Positions 42,757 through 57,700 of a stretch of DNA of 64,000 nucleotides are shown here, in pieces. The notes beneath the pieces were generated by a model, which made no database searches, was not told the DNA's origin, and saw only the letters and a program-made list of their open reading frames with translations. The number at the start of each line of letters is the position of its first letter. The stretch's first letter is position 1. The DNA is from Psococerastis gibbosa (taxonomy: Eukaryota > Arthropoda > Insecta > Psocodea > Psocidae): NCBI GenBank assembly GCA_963971405.1, contig OZ020491.1, positions 29,067,019 through 29,131,018 on the forward strand. The letters run 5' to 3'. The position numbers were made by a program, and so were the translations under genes.

Positions 42757-45700
42757 GTATCTGCATTCCTTTTACAATTGAAAATATGCCAATGGCCACA
42801 TGCCAAGTTGAATCCACCAGAACAGAGCCTGTTAAAAGCTGCAGCAAAGTTGGTAGTGAGCACAGTGTTGGCAGGGGAACAATGTGGGACATGATAACGC
42901 GCTGAGACTATACAAGTCATTCTACGTGCGTGTCGAGTCCTGCTCACCTCCAAATTAATCGTGTGACGTTACCATGTTCCCCAAGTGGATCGGAATCCAC
43001 TATAATCAGGAGGTCCACCCTGTCAGTCAACTCCCCTTCTGCCTGAGGGTGCCTCAAGTTAATAATCAGACTCACTTCCCCCGCCAGGTTGACAGGGTTG
43101 CTTAAGAGGATATGCTACGTAGAAAATTGACACCCCAAAATTAAATACTTATCATTTTTATTTTATTAACACAGCAAGTTATTAAAAATTTGGCTCATTG
43201 AAGTTTCAGATGACTATTTCGTGCATCATAATTATAATCGGATATTTTTACTTTTCGGTTTTGTAGTTTTTCCTACATTCCCAGATTAGCCGAAATTTTA
43301 GTTCCCTCTGGTTTTTATGAAAGAAGTATAAGGTAGCCAAAATTATAATATTTTCTATTATACGGTATGTTGCAAGAAGTAGTCTTCTACAACTTACTAG
43401 TACATGAGCCAAATCTCAACTTGCTTTGTTATTTAAATAAAAAATAAAAATTCACTAAATACAACAAATTTTGGGCTCTCATTTTCTACGTAGCATGTTC
43501 TTCCTAAAGCAGACATACCGGAAGCAGGCGTTGGAAAACAAACAAACCACATCAGCCAGGACATGTAGAGTAGTTGTACAGACTCCGACTTTCACACGAA
43601 AGGTTGTTGGTTCGAGTCCCACACTTGCTTCATTTTCTGGCCATTGCATCGGAGGGCGTGTAAAGCAGGCGGTCCCGGGCCTTCCTAGTTGAGTGCAAGA
43701 GATGGCTTTATAGCGCTAACTCCGCTAGGTTGGCTTAGCAATAGAGCAACAAGTCAGTATTTATATTTAATTTATATTTATATTTTTAATTACAGTTTCA
43801 GCTGCTGAAATCAGAGAAGCAAAGGTGGTTAAGCTTAGAAAATCAGCAAGATATGTTCTACTGAGTGACGAGGATCCTCTTCTTGCGTTGGAGATTCAGC
43901 CTAAATTGATTAGTCTCACCAGTTTGGATGAGGAGATCACGTCTGTTCCACGTAAGAAAAGAATTTTCTTACAGAAAATGTACCTTACTATAAATGTAAT
44001 TATTACTATCATTATTCTACGATTATGGAAAAAATTAAATTACTCGTAACTTCGTGGTACCGGTACTTAATTTTAATAAACATACAAAAACTTAGGTTTT
44101 AGTATTAACTTGTTGTAGTGGTAGTATGGTTGGACAAAGTCCCAGGCCACGGTGTGGGCCCATAGGACAGATAACTTGTTGTAAGAACTATAGTTAGTAA
44201 AAACCAAATAATCGTTAAAAAAAATTTAACTTTGTCTAAGAAACCCTAGTACAAAACCCTTGGGTTCAAGGCCAAGGGGGGTTCATGGGGGTGCAACCCC
44301 CCCCCCCCCTCCAAATGAAATGGCTTGATACTAGATAGAATTGGATTTTGAGAGGAAAAATAAAAACTAGTATGTATTATCCAATGAAATTTCTGAACCT
44401 CCCCCCCCCAAAAAAAAAATCCTGGCTACGGCCTTGCTTGGGTTTTATTAATTCTACCATAGTTGTTATAGCAAGTTTTACTAAAACACTTAGTGTTTGT
44501 TTATAGGCTATTTATATTGTACATATTGTTATTAAGAGCAAATCTACTGTATGTCCAGCCGCTACACATTTTTTGTACAGAGTAGTTTTTCACAAAAAGG
44601 GGACATTCGACATGTGGCCATGTATAATGAAAGTTTGTGGTAGTCGAAATTTTCGTTCGAGACTTAACATGAAAAAAGAATCGCAATCTTCAGATCCCCA
44701 ATCATAACACTTCCCTTTTCCAACATTCTCACATTTACCTATCACTTTCATTCTATAACAGCTGCCTTCCTGAGTTCATAAAAAATCGACGACCCAAAAA
44801 ACAATTTATTGGTAAACTTAGATATCATCTGTCCCAGAACCTACTGACAAATATTACAACAATAGCATGAAAATCCCGGATTCAACAGAGTGATAAACAT
44901 TTTATCTTAAACATTTATCTTATTTTATCTTATAGTATATGAACTTACTTACTTACTTAGTGATGTTATTCAGAGTCTACATTACATTAATTAGTATAAT
45001 ATAGTTTTAGTTTAGTTTTAGCTTTAGCCTAAATTAGGTATACATCTATAATAATATACTGTATATATAATTAACTATAAGTTAACAGTATTTAGGGGGC
45101 CCAGCAGGGGAGAAATCCTTTGGGCCACCCCTACTTCATTATATTCTCACTGTATATCTATAATATTTAAGAAACACAATACATTTATTGCTTTCCAATT
45201 TATACGTAGTATAAGGAAAGCTTTGTGATGGTCGAAATTTTCGATTCCGAGATTTCAACGGATTTACACGTTTTGAGGTCCCAGGAACCCAAAAAAGTGG
45301 TTTTTACAAAATGTCTGTCTGTCGGACTGTCTGTCTGTTCGTCGATTTCCGGGCAAACTACTCAGTGGATTTGAGTGAAATTTGGCATGTAGGTTCACAA
45401 AAATTATACCTCGGGACAATTTTTTTTTTTTTTTTGGGCTAACTCAATTTGGGGGGTTTTATTTTCAAAAAACTCCAAAAAATCGTCTAAAAAAATTATT
45501 TCTCAAAAACGGCTCCAACGATTTCTTTTAAATTCTCGTAGATTGTAGTCGTTATTAATGTTGACAAAATGCGGGGGGTCGCTTGCCCCTTGATAGTTTG
45601 CTTTCCAGTCTGGGGGTAAAAAAATAAAAATAACTAAATTTTAATGAAAAAATGACTAAAAAATGCGAAACCTTTCTATCGATGATTTCTACCTTCAAGC

Positions 45701-48700
45701 ATGTTTTAGGTGTTAAATTGAGTAACGAAACCGGATAGGTTGCTTTCCCAAAAAAATATTTGGTTTTGCCCAAAAAATTATTTTTTGAAAAAAATGATAG
45801 AAAATTCGCGCTCAAATGCATTGCATGCCCTGCCATTATTGCTGTGTGGTAATTAATGTGTTTGTTTGACCTATCGAGAATTTACCTCACTTCCAGTGAC
45901 GTCAGGTGAACAACCGCCCCCCCCCCCCCCCGAGATATCGGAAATTTAACCATAGGAAAAATATTTGCCATAAAATTACTAATTTTCTCTATCTAATAAT
46001 TTTGATAAATTGGAAAGCATGTTCGAGTGAACTCGAACCGGTTCTTTATTTTTTATATAAAATTTTACGGCTGGCCTGGGTCTACCCAACCCATAAAATC
46101 TTTGCGAATGTATCTCTTATGTGAAGATTTTATTGCAGTCAGCGATGATTACATCAGTGGGGAAGCTCTTTCATACAAAATGGGGCTGGACGATTGGGCT
46201 GTGGTGGCAGCCACTTCACCGCACAGCAGTCAGCTACAATGGTACCAAGTCAGCGATGAAGAACTGGTAAGCAGCCATCCACGTATAAGTTGAATGTTCC
46301 GGTAAAAGATGGCATTAATTCGTATTAAAAATGAAAGAATGTGTGGCACCATATACAGTAACTTACGTATTTCTGAATTGGAAAGGAAAGGAAAACCGGA
46401 TAGGCTGTTGGTTCCAGTACCACACTTGCTACATTTTCTGGCCATGCTTCGGAGGGAATATAAAGCAGGCAGGCCCGGGCCTTCCTAGTTGAGTGTAGGC
46501 CTAAGAGAGGGATTCGATAGCCCCAACTCCGCTGGGTTGGCTTAGTTGTACGAGATATTATTTGCCTTCTTATTTTTATGAGTTCACATCGTCTAATAAT
46601 TTTGCCTTCTTTCCTCATGAGCTCACACCGAATAATAATTTTGCCTTCTTTCTTCAGGAGTTCACACCGTCTAATAATTTTGCCTTCTTTCTTCATGAGG
46701 TCACACCGAATAATAATTTTGCCTTCTTTCTTCAGGAGTTCACGTCGTCCATCTACCTACCAGGAGTTGTAACCGCTTTACGTCATTTTGGACCTCTGCT
46801 CGCTGCTGTCGTTGATCGTTCCATTTACGTGTACCGCACTGACGTCTCAACTTCTTCTGATGTTTGGCTTATGTACAGTGTTCGATTGCCCAGCCCTGTT
46901 ACCGATATCGCTGTCACGGCGGAAGCTATGGACTGGATAATGGGTGTTGCGCTTCCAGACTCAGTGGAATTTTACAGGATAACCGTCGACTCAGGTGATA
47001 ATATCGCTACTTCGGAGGAGAAAGGACGCGACTCTCAATCTATCAATTTACAGAAATTGAAATTACATTTTTTTATAGTGAACTGACAATTCCCACCAAA
47101 TAGAAAACGACACAGCTGCCCTTTCGTGGAAAATATACGCCCTAGGCCTACATTAACGCCGTTTTTCTAGCAATTTGATTTTTTTAAATAATTTTTTAGC
47201 GTTATTAAGTCGAAATCGACAGTTTTTGAGTTGTATCGTTTCTCTTCCAGAGTAGCGATATGTGCACGTTATAGAGGCTGCATATAAGGCTGTTGTCAGT
47301 AAGCAACTTCCTGGTCTAATGGGAGTTAGTAATTTTTTGAGACAGTTATTGAGCGGCTTGGCTTTTGTCAGCAGCCATACACAGGTGAATCTACCAGAAC
47401 TGAGCGTGTTCATAACTGCAGCAAACTTTGTAGTGTGCACAGCGTTGGCAGGGGAACATGGTGAAACTGGCAGTCAGTCTAAGTGCGTGTCGAGTACTGG
47501 TCACCTCCGAATTAATTGTGTGACTTTACTATGTTCCCCAAGTGGTTCGGAATCCACTATAATCAGGAGATCCACCCTGTCAGTTAACTCCCCTTCTCCC
47601 TGAAGTGAAGGAGTCTTTCCTTAGGGTGCCTCAAGTTAATAAACACACTCACCTCCCGCAGGCTGACAACCTGTAAACTGAAAAGGGTCGAATTCCGAAT
47701 CCTAGCCCTTCCTTAACGAAAATGTCTTGATGAAAAACAAGTAATAGCCTACTTAGCCATGGGGCACAATAGGCGACAAGACTTAAAATTTATAATCTAA
47801 AACGTACCCTAAAATAAGAGAGCAAATCTTAGGCACAAGGGCAAAATCTAACTTAAATTTCTTTTTAATTTCCAGATACTCTATCAATAACAAACGAAGT
47901 GTCAGTAGAAATGAACGGAGTCACAGGATTAACTGCTTTCAAAAACGGTTTCAACACGTATTTTGCCGTCAGTGGACCGGATGCGGAAATATGGAGAATC
48001 CTCGAAGACTTGGAAGTTGAAACAGTTTCCGCTGACTTGGGTCACGTGGCCATCTGGAAGGCGGTGCCGTTGGCCACTTTTAGACACGAGCACGCTCTAT
48101 TTGCTGATAATGGAACCAACGTTTTAGTGTACTTGGAAGACCAGCACGGAGGATTCAGCTCAAAGGGGTTGTTGAGCCAGATAACTAATCATAGAACTAG
48201 TAAGATAATTGAATCGTATCTGTACTTGGCTAAGTCATATGCTTTCGCCTGTTACATTGCCTCAATTGTAAGCTGGCACACTTGGTAGTGTGCACACAGC
48301 GTTGGCAGTGGAACATGATCATAACGCGCTGAGACTGTACCAGTCAATCTACGCGCGTGGTGAGCACTAGCGGACCTAGACATTTTTAGGGGGAGGGCTG
48401 AACTAGTGGATGGAAAGCCTATAGTCAGGAGGTCTATGATAGAGTGAAGACTTTTTTGAAAGTGTGTTTTATCTAGTTTAAGTTGGGTAAGAGAAAGTGG
48501 GGTGGGGCGGCTTTAGCCCCATTTGCCCATAGCTGGATCCGCTAGTGGTAGCGAGTCCTGGCCACCTCCGAATTGACCATGTGGCTTTACTATATATGTT
48601 CCTCAGTGGTTCGGAATCCACTATAATCAGGAGGTTCACCCTGTCAGTCAACTCCCCGTCTCCTCGAGGTAAAGGAGTCTGCCCTCAGGGTGCCTCAAGT

Positions 48701-51700
48701 TAATAAACAGACTCATTCCCCCCGCCATGCTGACAAGGGTTGCTTAAAGCAGAAAATTTTCTGCATTTATGCTGGAAGTAGGCGGTTGAAAAATAAAACG
48801 TTTGCCATTGGCCAAAAATGCCTACGGAAATAATATAAATGATGTCCAAAATCCATGGGGTCGTCGACATAGGACAAGGGACCAATTAATGGACCACTTT
48901 AAGTAGGTTCTTGAAAAGTCCTTCTGGACATTATTAGTAAGAGAATTATTTGGTACCTAAATTGTCGTGTAGCTCAACATTTTACGTAAAATTTACTTCT
49001 GTCATCCTCCGCGAGTCCTCCATTAGCATCTTCTTCTTTAAATCCCTCTTCTCGATAAGATTGGCGATCATCATGACAATTTAGGAACGGCTGCTCCAAT
49101 AAGGGAAGTCGTGCTCTTGCCAAACTATTGCCGCAGGTTTTTGAACCAGGATGTTCTTCTGCTTCTAAGCTTCGATCGTCAGGTGGTCGTAACTCAACCT
49201 ACTAGCCTACAGAGGCGGCTATAGAGGTTAATGTGATACATTCATAAAATTGTTTGAATGCGATTAGCCTTTTTTAAACAAAAAAATATATATAGCCTAT
49301 ATAGTAAATAATATCTTCTTCTTCTTCTTCTTCCGGCTCTACAGCCCTTGGTGGGCTTTGGCCTGCTCGACAACACTCCTCCATTCTTCTCGGTTTTGCA
49401 CAACGCTCCACCATCTGGAGACTCCCAACTCGCGAAGGTCATTCTCTAACTCGTCCTTCCAGCGGTTTCTTGGCCGTCCTGGCAGTCGTCTTCCCGTCAT
49501 GCTTGCTTTGTACATTTTTCGTGGCATGCGTTCTTCAGACATCCTTACAACGTGTCCCAGCCACCTTAATCGTTGTGCTTTAATGAACCTTACTATGTCT
49601 TCTCCGTTGAGAGCGGCGTCGATTTCAGCGTTGTTTCTTATATGCCATTCTCCGTACTCGTAAAGGGGTCCATATATCCTCCTTATTATCTTCCTTTCGA
49701 GTACACGTAGTTTGTTGGCATCGTTTACAGTGAGATTCAAGGTTTCCGATCCGTATGTTGCAACTGGTCTTATAAGGGTTTTGTATATTCGTAGTTTTGT
49801 GGCTCTAGAGATAAGTCTTGACTTGAGCAATTTTAGGTTTGCATAATATGCTCTATTGGCTGCTGTTATTCTTCTGTCTATCTCTGCGCTAGTTTTGTTT
49901 TGATTGTTTACTTCTGCACCAAGGTAGATGAAGCTCTTTACATTCTCGAAAGCCATTCCTTGTACAGTCAGGTTGTCACTTCTCCGTCTCCTTTCTAACG
50001 CTGACATTACTAGATACTTAATAGTAAATAATATACTATAATAAATTGGTTCATATTATTCCAGGAGACTCGGCTCTTCTGACAGATGACCTAACTCTTC
50101 TCAGAAGCTGCTCTTCAGGCCAATCTTTGCTAGTGCCCTATTCTAACGAAAAGGGAGGCGTTCTGATTCGTATTAATAGCGTGGTGGTTGACATTCCGGA
50201 TCCTGTAAAGGAAGAGATAGCCCAGCTAATGAAACTGAAGCAAAAAATAATGGTGAGTAACTCACAGTACGATCTTTAACTTAATAATAAGAAGCTTAGG
50301 AAGGTAGCTTACCATCAGAACCATTTTCCAAAAAATTGTTGAACATGTAGAATTTGAAATGAGCAACACAATTGACTGCTTATAATATAGGCTATATATA
50401 TAAGTTCCTTAATAATGACTTTAAGAGACGGGGAAAAGTGTGAAAATCATATATCGTATCAAATATCAGTCGTAGAGCTACCGGTATCAAAAATATTAGG
50501 ACAAACAGCAGAAGAAGTTTTTTAGATCATTTTGATATAGTCAAATGAGTTATAAGGAGACAATTGGAAGGGGAAAAGATTCAAAAGACTTATAATATGT
50601 ACTATATAATATATCCATCGTAGTGCTTTCAAAAATATCGGGACAAACAGAAGAAATTTTTCTGAGCATTTTTAAATAGGCTATGATATTCTAACATAGA
50701 TTTATTTGATTTAATTTGATTTGTACAACAAACGATTGGCATGGTAGTTTCCAGGGAGGAGTTCAAGAAATGTAGGCAATCACTGTTATAGTGAGATAAG
50801 GCTACATCATTTAAATAGAAATGAAGAGAAGAATTTCTGCCAATTTAACGGATATTATTCCTGAAAAACTAGTTTTCTTTTTTTTTCTTTTTTTTCTTTT
50901 TATTTTTTTTACAAAAAACGTGTAGGGGGAGGAGGTGCTCCCATCCATTCGCCATGTGGGTAACCTCGTTGGTAGACTGAGGTCACGAAGAACCGCGGAC
51001 AGTTCTGCTGATGATGACGTGGCCACATTCTTATGCCAGAAAACACTGCATTCAGAATAGTCCAACATTGATTCGTCTCTGCTCTCACCAAAGTACACTA
51101 AACATCAGTTGAAGGGGTAGACAACAGTCTATAAAATATATCTTATTTCCTGTGATAGGATCAATGGGATCAGCAGGAAGGGGAAGCCGAAGAATTGCTG
51201 AGTGAGCTATCAATGATAAATGACAATGAAAACCAGGAGCGTAAGCAGGAGTCTTTGACTGTGGAGACATTGACTGTCGAAGACGTTCTGTTCTCCCCCC
51301 TTTCAGAGGAAGATGCAATGCATGTGGAAAGTACGGAGTTTTCTCATATGCCTTGGACTGTTGAAGACTCTGAGGAAGATTTGAGTGTTCTTTTGAAGGA
51401 TTTACATCAGCTGGCCAGCGATATTCAGGTACGTTCTGACATTTATGTATAGTCTACCTTGTTTCTAAAGTGATCTAGACCCTCTGCTGCTGTAGCAGCT
51501 AGCATAGTTTTCCATGAGCACCTGGTAGGAAGACGCATCCCTCCGATAATGCGTAGGCTGAGCGACGTGAAAAGCGTAAGGTGCATATATGGAGGAGTAA
51601 GCAAAAATCGAGATAGAGATAGAGATCCTGGAAAAAGAAGACATCGTTCCTTTCGCAAAGGCCCAACCATTTGTAACAAATGGCTCAGCTCCGGGTTCAG

Positions 51701-54700
51701 AGCAGGAATAGAGGGCAGCATGCGGCAAGGTAGCCCAAGGAATCGTTGTAGAGACGAGGTGGAAAGTGACTGGTGAAAGATGCCCGCAGTGGCTATGGCG
51801 CCCATTCCATTGACCGGCTAGGGCTATTTCCAAAACGGTGACGTGGTAGCAGACACTCAAGACTTAGGTAGCGTCTCCACCGATCTCGCATTGCAGATTG
51901 CAAGTGACATTGACGGAAATGTTTGTTTTTCTTTTTATAGAAATCTATTAAAATATTTGTAATTAACATATCCCATGAAGCCATTTTTTGATTTTAGTTT
52001 GTTTGTTTGTGATTTTATTGTATGATCATTGATCAATTTTAACTATGGCATAGAGGAAAATAAACATTTCCGTCAATTCTGCAATGCGAGGTCGGTGGAA
52101 ATGCCACCTACGTCTTGAGTGTCTGCTACCACGTCACCGTTTTGGAAATCGCCCTAGCCGGTCAATGGAATGGGCACCTAAGCAGAGGAAGTCCAAAGAC
52201 CGGGATGTCTGTAGAGAAGTATGGAGCTCACCCCTATCTTTTAAACGCTGAGGAAGAAGAAGGATGAACTAGGATTAAGAAGCTAGCAGGAGCTAGAAAG
52301 ATGGGTCAAGGAGGAATGTCCTTGAGGCTAAGAATCTATAGGGCCTTATCACAAATAGGTTAGGTAACGTGTTTTTTTTACGAGAAAATCATTGGACCTG
52401 ATCCATAATAATATGAAAGGCATTGAGTACGGCATTTCAATTCATTGTGAGTAAGCGACTCATCAATAACTTTTATCATCTTTCAGGAATTAGGAGAACA
52501 GTTGGAAAACGCAGTACTACCAGTTCAAAATCCTACTTCAGTCACACAGAACGATCAATTTCCTAGTGTAATCAAAACGGGGTTGCGCGTGGAAGGACAT
52601 GTTTTTGTTGAAAAAGCAGTAGTTACAGAATTAAATGGACACGTTCTTCAGGACTGGATGGAAGATACTTTTCGGTTTGTAATCAATCGAATTACGAATT
52701 CTATTTAAATTACCACCTGTAAAATTGCTCGTCGTTTTACGTGTAGTTTGTTTGTTTATTTCCAACGCCTAATTTCAGCATCTCTGCTTTAAGTAACACT
52801 GTCAGCCTGGCGGAGGGACTGGGTCTGTTGTTGGCTAACTTGGGGCACCCTAAGTGCAGACTCATTCACCTCGGAGAGAAGGGGACTTGACTGACAGGGT
52901 AGACCTCCTGGTTATAGTGGGTTCCGAACCAATTGGGGAACATTGTAAACTCACATGAATAATCCAGAGGTGACCAGGACTTGGCATGCACTTAGACTGA
53001 TTCCCCTGCTAACACTATATGCACACTACCGAGAGGGGGGGGGGGGGGGTTTCAGAAATTTGGATATTACAGAGTAGTTTTTATTTTTCCTCTCAAAATC
53101 CGATTCTATCTAGTGTCAAGCCATTTCATTTCAGGGGGGGTTTGAACCCCCATGAACCCACCCTTGTCTACGTCCTTGCCTGTAATCATCGATATAGGCG
53201 GTGCAAGATAAGGAACGTTCTAAGTAGATTCAACTTATGACAACTAAAACAGGTTATTCATCAGAATAGTGACAAAAACATTTTTAGTGCAAGGCATGGC
53301 GGCATAAAAGAATACCAACGGATAGACCGTGAATAATGTTACCAACAATACTTTGGTTGTTAAACATAAGTTTTCCAATGGTAATATATGACTAAGAATA
53401 TGTATTGATATTTCAGGTTTGATCGCCCACAGAAAATAGGGGGCACCAAAGTCGTCCAGAAAGCAACGACTCGTTCTTTACAATTTGATACCCTTGGGGG
53501 CATACCCAGTGAAGAGTTAGTGTATGCTGATGATTTGGAAAATGTGGTTATCAATGGCGATGTCATCTTCGAAAAGGACGTTATGATAGTGGATAGTGTA
53601 AAGATGGCGCCAGGAGGTACTGTTAATGGCATGGATCTGCATAGAGATATTGTGAGAGTCGACGTTATTCCAGAAGGTATAGACATTGGTAACAACATCG
53701 CGTCGCTTGGAAAGTATCCGTAAGGAGTACTGGAATGCACCACTATTGACTATCTGCCAAAGCATAACGGTGCCTTGTAATATTCCTTACCGGGACTTTT
53801 AAAGCGATGATGAGAACTCTTCTTACAAGGCCAGTTAAAAGCAAGCCATTGATGGGGTGGCCGGGTGGGTCTGGCGTAAAATAAACATGAGAAAGGTTTG
53901 CAGTTTGTTTATTTACGTTGAACTATTCTTCTCTCTTCTATCGAAGACTGGTGATCATCATGTAAATTTTAAACTTCCGTTTGGTAAAACCGAAATACGG
54001 TCTTACCGAACGGAAGTCAATTATTTAGAGTATCGAACGTACTTAGTCATGATGACTGTACTAGGGAATTGTAATGCAGTTGTTTCCCGTTGCCTTCTGT
54101 GTCCTTGTACCTACAAGTTCCCCTGCCTTCGGGGCCCAACCCCAGGACAGAAGAGTGCGTCACTATGGTGGTATATACCAGACATATCCATCGGTAAAAA
54201 TAAAAATGCTTCTTCGGATGTAAGTAGTCGCTCTTTAATTTAATCATTTTCTAACAGGTGATGTATCATTCGAACGGGTAATTGTCAACAATATGGACGT
54301 CGAAGACACAATTAATGGGGTACCAGCCATTTTGCCTACTCACTCTCTCGACGATATTGATGTCAACACTATTCAACAAGTCCGCCTGGACAAAGTGACT
54401 GTAACGGACTATTTGATAGCATCCACTATCAACGGGCTGAATGTGACCGACGTTATTGAAGCTTTACGCAACGCCAACGAAGGGTCTGAGGTAAGCATGA
54501 TTAAAAATGTCAGCTTGTCGTACGATGTGTCAGACCCAGCCAGGTCAGGGTGATTCTCAGGTTTTATAACACATTTACACATAAATGCAGGCTACTAGCG
54601 GGGTGGTGAATAGCGAAATGGCTACCAGATATGGTGGCTAGCTGCGAATATACCGAATAAACAGTCCCCGACCAAGCAGCGGCATAATTGGAGGGTATGG

Positions 54701-57700
54701 TCGTAAGTCTGGTGGTGCAGGCTGATGGTCTAGAAAAAGCCACAGTAGCCCGAGGCCCCGAGGATGACTATGTGACGAGGCGAATAGTTGCTGCCACTAA
54801 ATAAACAGCCGATATCCAGCGGCCCGATCATGGCGAATATAATACCGGGGTTAATATAATACCCTGGTATTAAAAATGTAAACAAGACAATTTTGCAATG
54901 GAAAGTTCTATTCAAAATTTGTTTGCTTACAGTTTTTACCCCAGGAGTAAGTTAATACCAATCGCCATAATCGGCCCACTGGGGTAAAATTGTAAGCAAG
55001 ATAATTTTATAATGGAAAGTTCTACTAAAAATGGTACATCTTACATCTTTAACGCCAAGAATAAGTTAAGGCTAAACGGCTTAGTGGTCCTCTGACTGGT
55101 GGCCTTGTATAATATATTTATAATATTTTTCAGATAGCCACTGTGTCCAGTTTGAACGTTGAAAATATCAATGGCTTCAAATTTCCCGAAGATCTCGTCC
55201 GTTTATCTGAAGTTGGGACAGTTGAGAGTGTGAAGCATTTTGCAAAGCTGAGCGCCCAGGATCTTGAAACGGATTGGAGCACTTTCCTTGATTTAGTCGG
55301 TGATTATGAACAGGCTCCACCTCCAAGCAAGGTTAGCCAGGAGACATTTATCCGACTCCAACAGTGACAATTTGTAATAATAATAGTTTATTATTTATTA
55401 ATAAATGAGTTTAATACTTTGCAGGCAATGAAAATGCGAAACCACAATACTGACGACGATGGCATGTTCTACGCTGATGGGTTCAGTAATAACGAATTGG
55501 ATGATAGCGTTGAAGAGGATCTACTATCTTTGGACGCTTACAATGTGGAAGTCTATGGTTCAATTATAACGATATCCTCTGTAAGTAACTAATTCGGGGT
55601 ACTTACAAGTGTTGTGGAACTTTCATTCTTGAATTATATAATAAATAATTTTGTAACTTTCTTAGTGACATGGGCAATTCTCCGATTCTCCGTCCTTGTG
55701 GCTTTTCATCGGCCAAGCTCCGAGTGATCATTGATTCATTGATTCCATGTTTTTGTAAACAAACAACATAATTATAACTTTTAGGTGAATGAATACAACC
55801 TGGCGCATATTCAGAAGAAATACTTAAGCAAATCTCTACCTCAAACTGTGCCACCAGAATTCTTCGGCCCGACGCTAAACATTACAGGCAATCTTACGAC
55901 AACCCTCGTAAATAAAAAATTCCCAAATGTATTCCACGAAGTCATCGTGAAAGGGAGTTTATCTACAGCGATTGAAGATGAAACTAATTTGCTGTTTGAG
56001 GATCTTGTTTCAATTAATCAACTGGATATCGCAAATGGATCTATTAATGGTGTAAACATTACTGAGCTACATAATGATTCTGTGTACAAAGATGAGAATG
56101 ACGTTGATATAAGAGGAGCAAAGACAATTGTTGGAGGGATAGCTGTGAAAAATATGCACGTACAAAATATCAATGGAACACCTTTGAGTGATATTATAAC
56201 TGTCAATGGTTCATACGCTCTGAAGAATTCTTTAGTTGTTAATGGAAACGTCATTGTAAGTGATGGTTTACTCGCGTATGATCACGTAAACGGAGTTAAT
56301 ATGACAGTGCTTGGTGAGAGAGTTTCTACTACGCATGGCGCCATTTTGGTCAATGGAGATTTAGAAATGGCAAGTGATGCTGAAGTGGGACATTTAGTCG
56401 TTGGTAATTCAATTGATGGGAAGAATCTACGTCAGATTTTGAATGATGCCGCTCGCGTTGACGAACTCTTCAAGATGCCGAAGAATGTTACCTTTAGTGA
56501 GCAGGTAAGCATATTCCATTTCGTAGTCACGATGTTTTTTTCGAAAGGTGTTCCGTCACATTTGAAGCGTATAGAAGCCAAATACAATACAATACAATAC
56601 AAAAATTAGAGTCCCTGACCAGCCAGAGCCGGATAGACCGTGTCCAAACAAACAGTATAACTACGGCCAAACTCTTTTTGAGATAAACGCACTTGAAGTT
56701 TTAACCCTTTTCATTGATGAACTTAATTCGAATGCATTTTATTCAGGAACTGAGCATGCTAAAATAGATAAGTGCTTCAGGAAGACCATGGTGCAGTTAT
56801 CTCAAAATTTTAAAAAATTGCAGTTGTACGTTTTGGCGTCCATACGCCTCAGCCTCAGTGTCCATCTCTCCATACCACATTTGTAGAAAGATTGGGAATG
56901 CATAACATTTAAACATGGAATGGGTCACACTTCAATAAAAAAAGCCGATCAATAATAATAATAAGGAATAATACCCAATACCCAAGCAGAAAGTCAATAT
57001 TTCCTACAAAAGACCCTGTGTTTCCACAAACTATGCCATTGCCTCATCGGCTACAAAGTCTGCATTCATGTCTAACCCAAATTTTACTATTTCAGGTCAC
57101 TATTAATGGCAATCTAAAGATAACCAAATCTATTAACAAAATCAACGCGTCCTTCTTCGACAACATTGTCCTCCTAGACCGCCCAGCCCGTTTGGACCGT
57201 CTTACCCTCCAGAAAACGGCAATGTTCCGCCATCTTATCGTCGAAGACAATATGAAAGCAGCACTTCTCGACAGCTGCGACACTGCGTCGTGGGAAGAGG
57301 AAGCCGTCCGTTTGGACGAGAAAGGGCTTATTCATGGAGTAATTCGACTAACGGATGCTGAAGTTCATGGCCTCGTCGTTGCTGACGCAGTAAATGGGGA
57401 ATTTTTAACGAATTATGTTCATCTCACCGTAGATCAACTGTTTCCGGGCACTGTTTCGCTGGAAAATATATCAGTTTCATCGAATATTCAAGTTGATATG
57501 CACGTAAATGACGTTGTACTTGCTGAAGAAAGGGATGACACGCTTATGGTAAGTATGTCCATATTTGCGGGGCCGGATTAGTCCATATATCTTGGCTTAG
57601 GTAGCTGAACGAAGATAAGATATAGACAACTTTGTAAATCCTGTTTTTGCTTCGCTATGGTCCTAGGTTGTCTTACCATAGCGAAGCTACTCAGCACAGC

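Noticed and set aside
48200..48288. Read-through of exon 4 to 48,288
   Set aside because: The extension runs into repeat R; the donor at 48,199 matches the next exon in phase.
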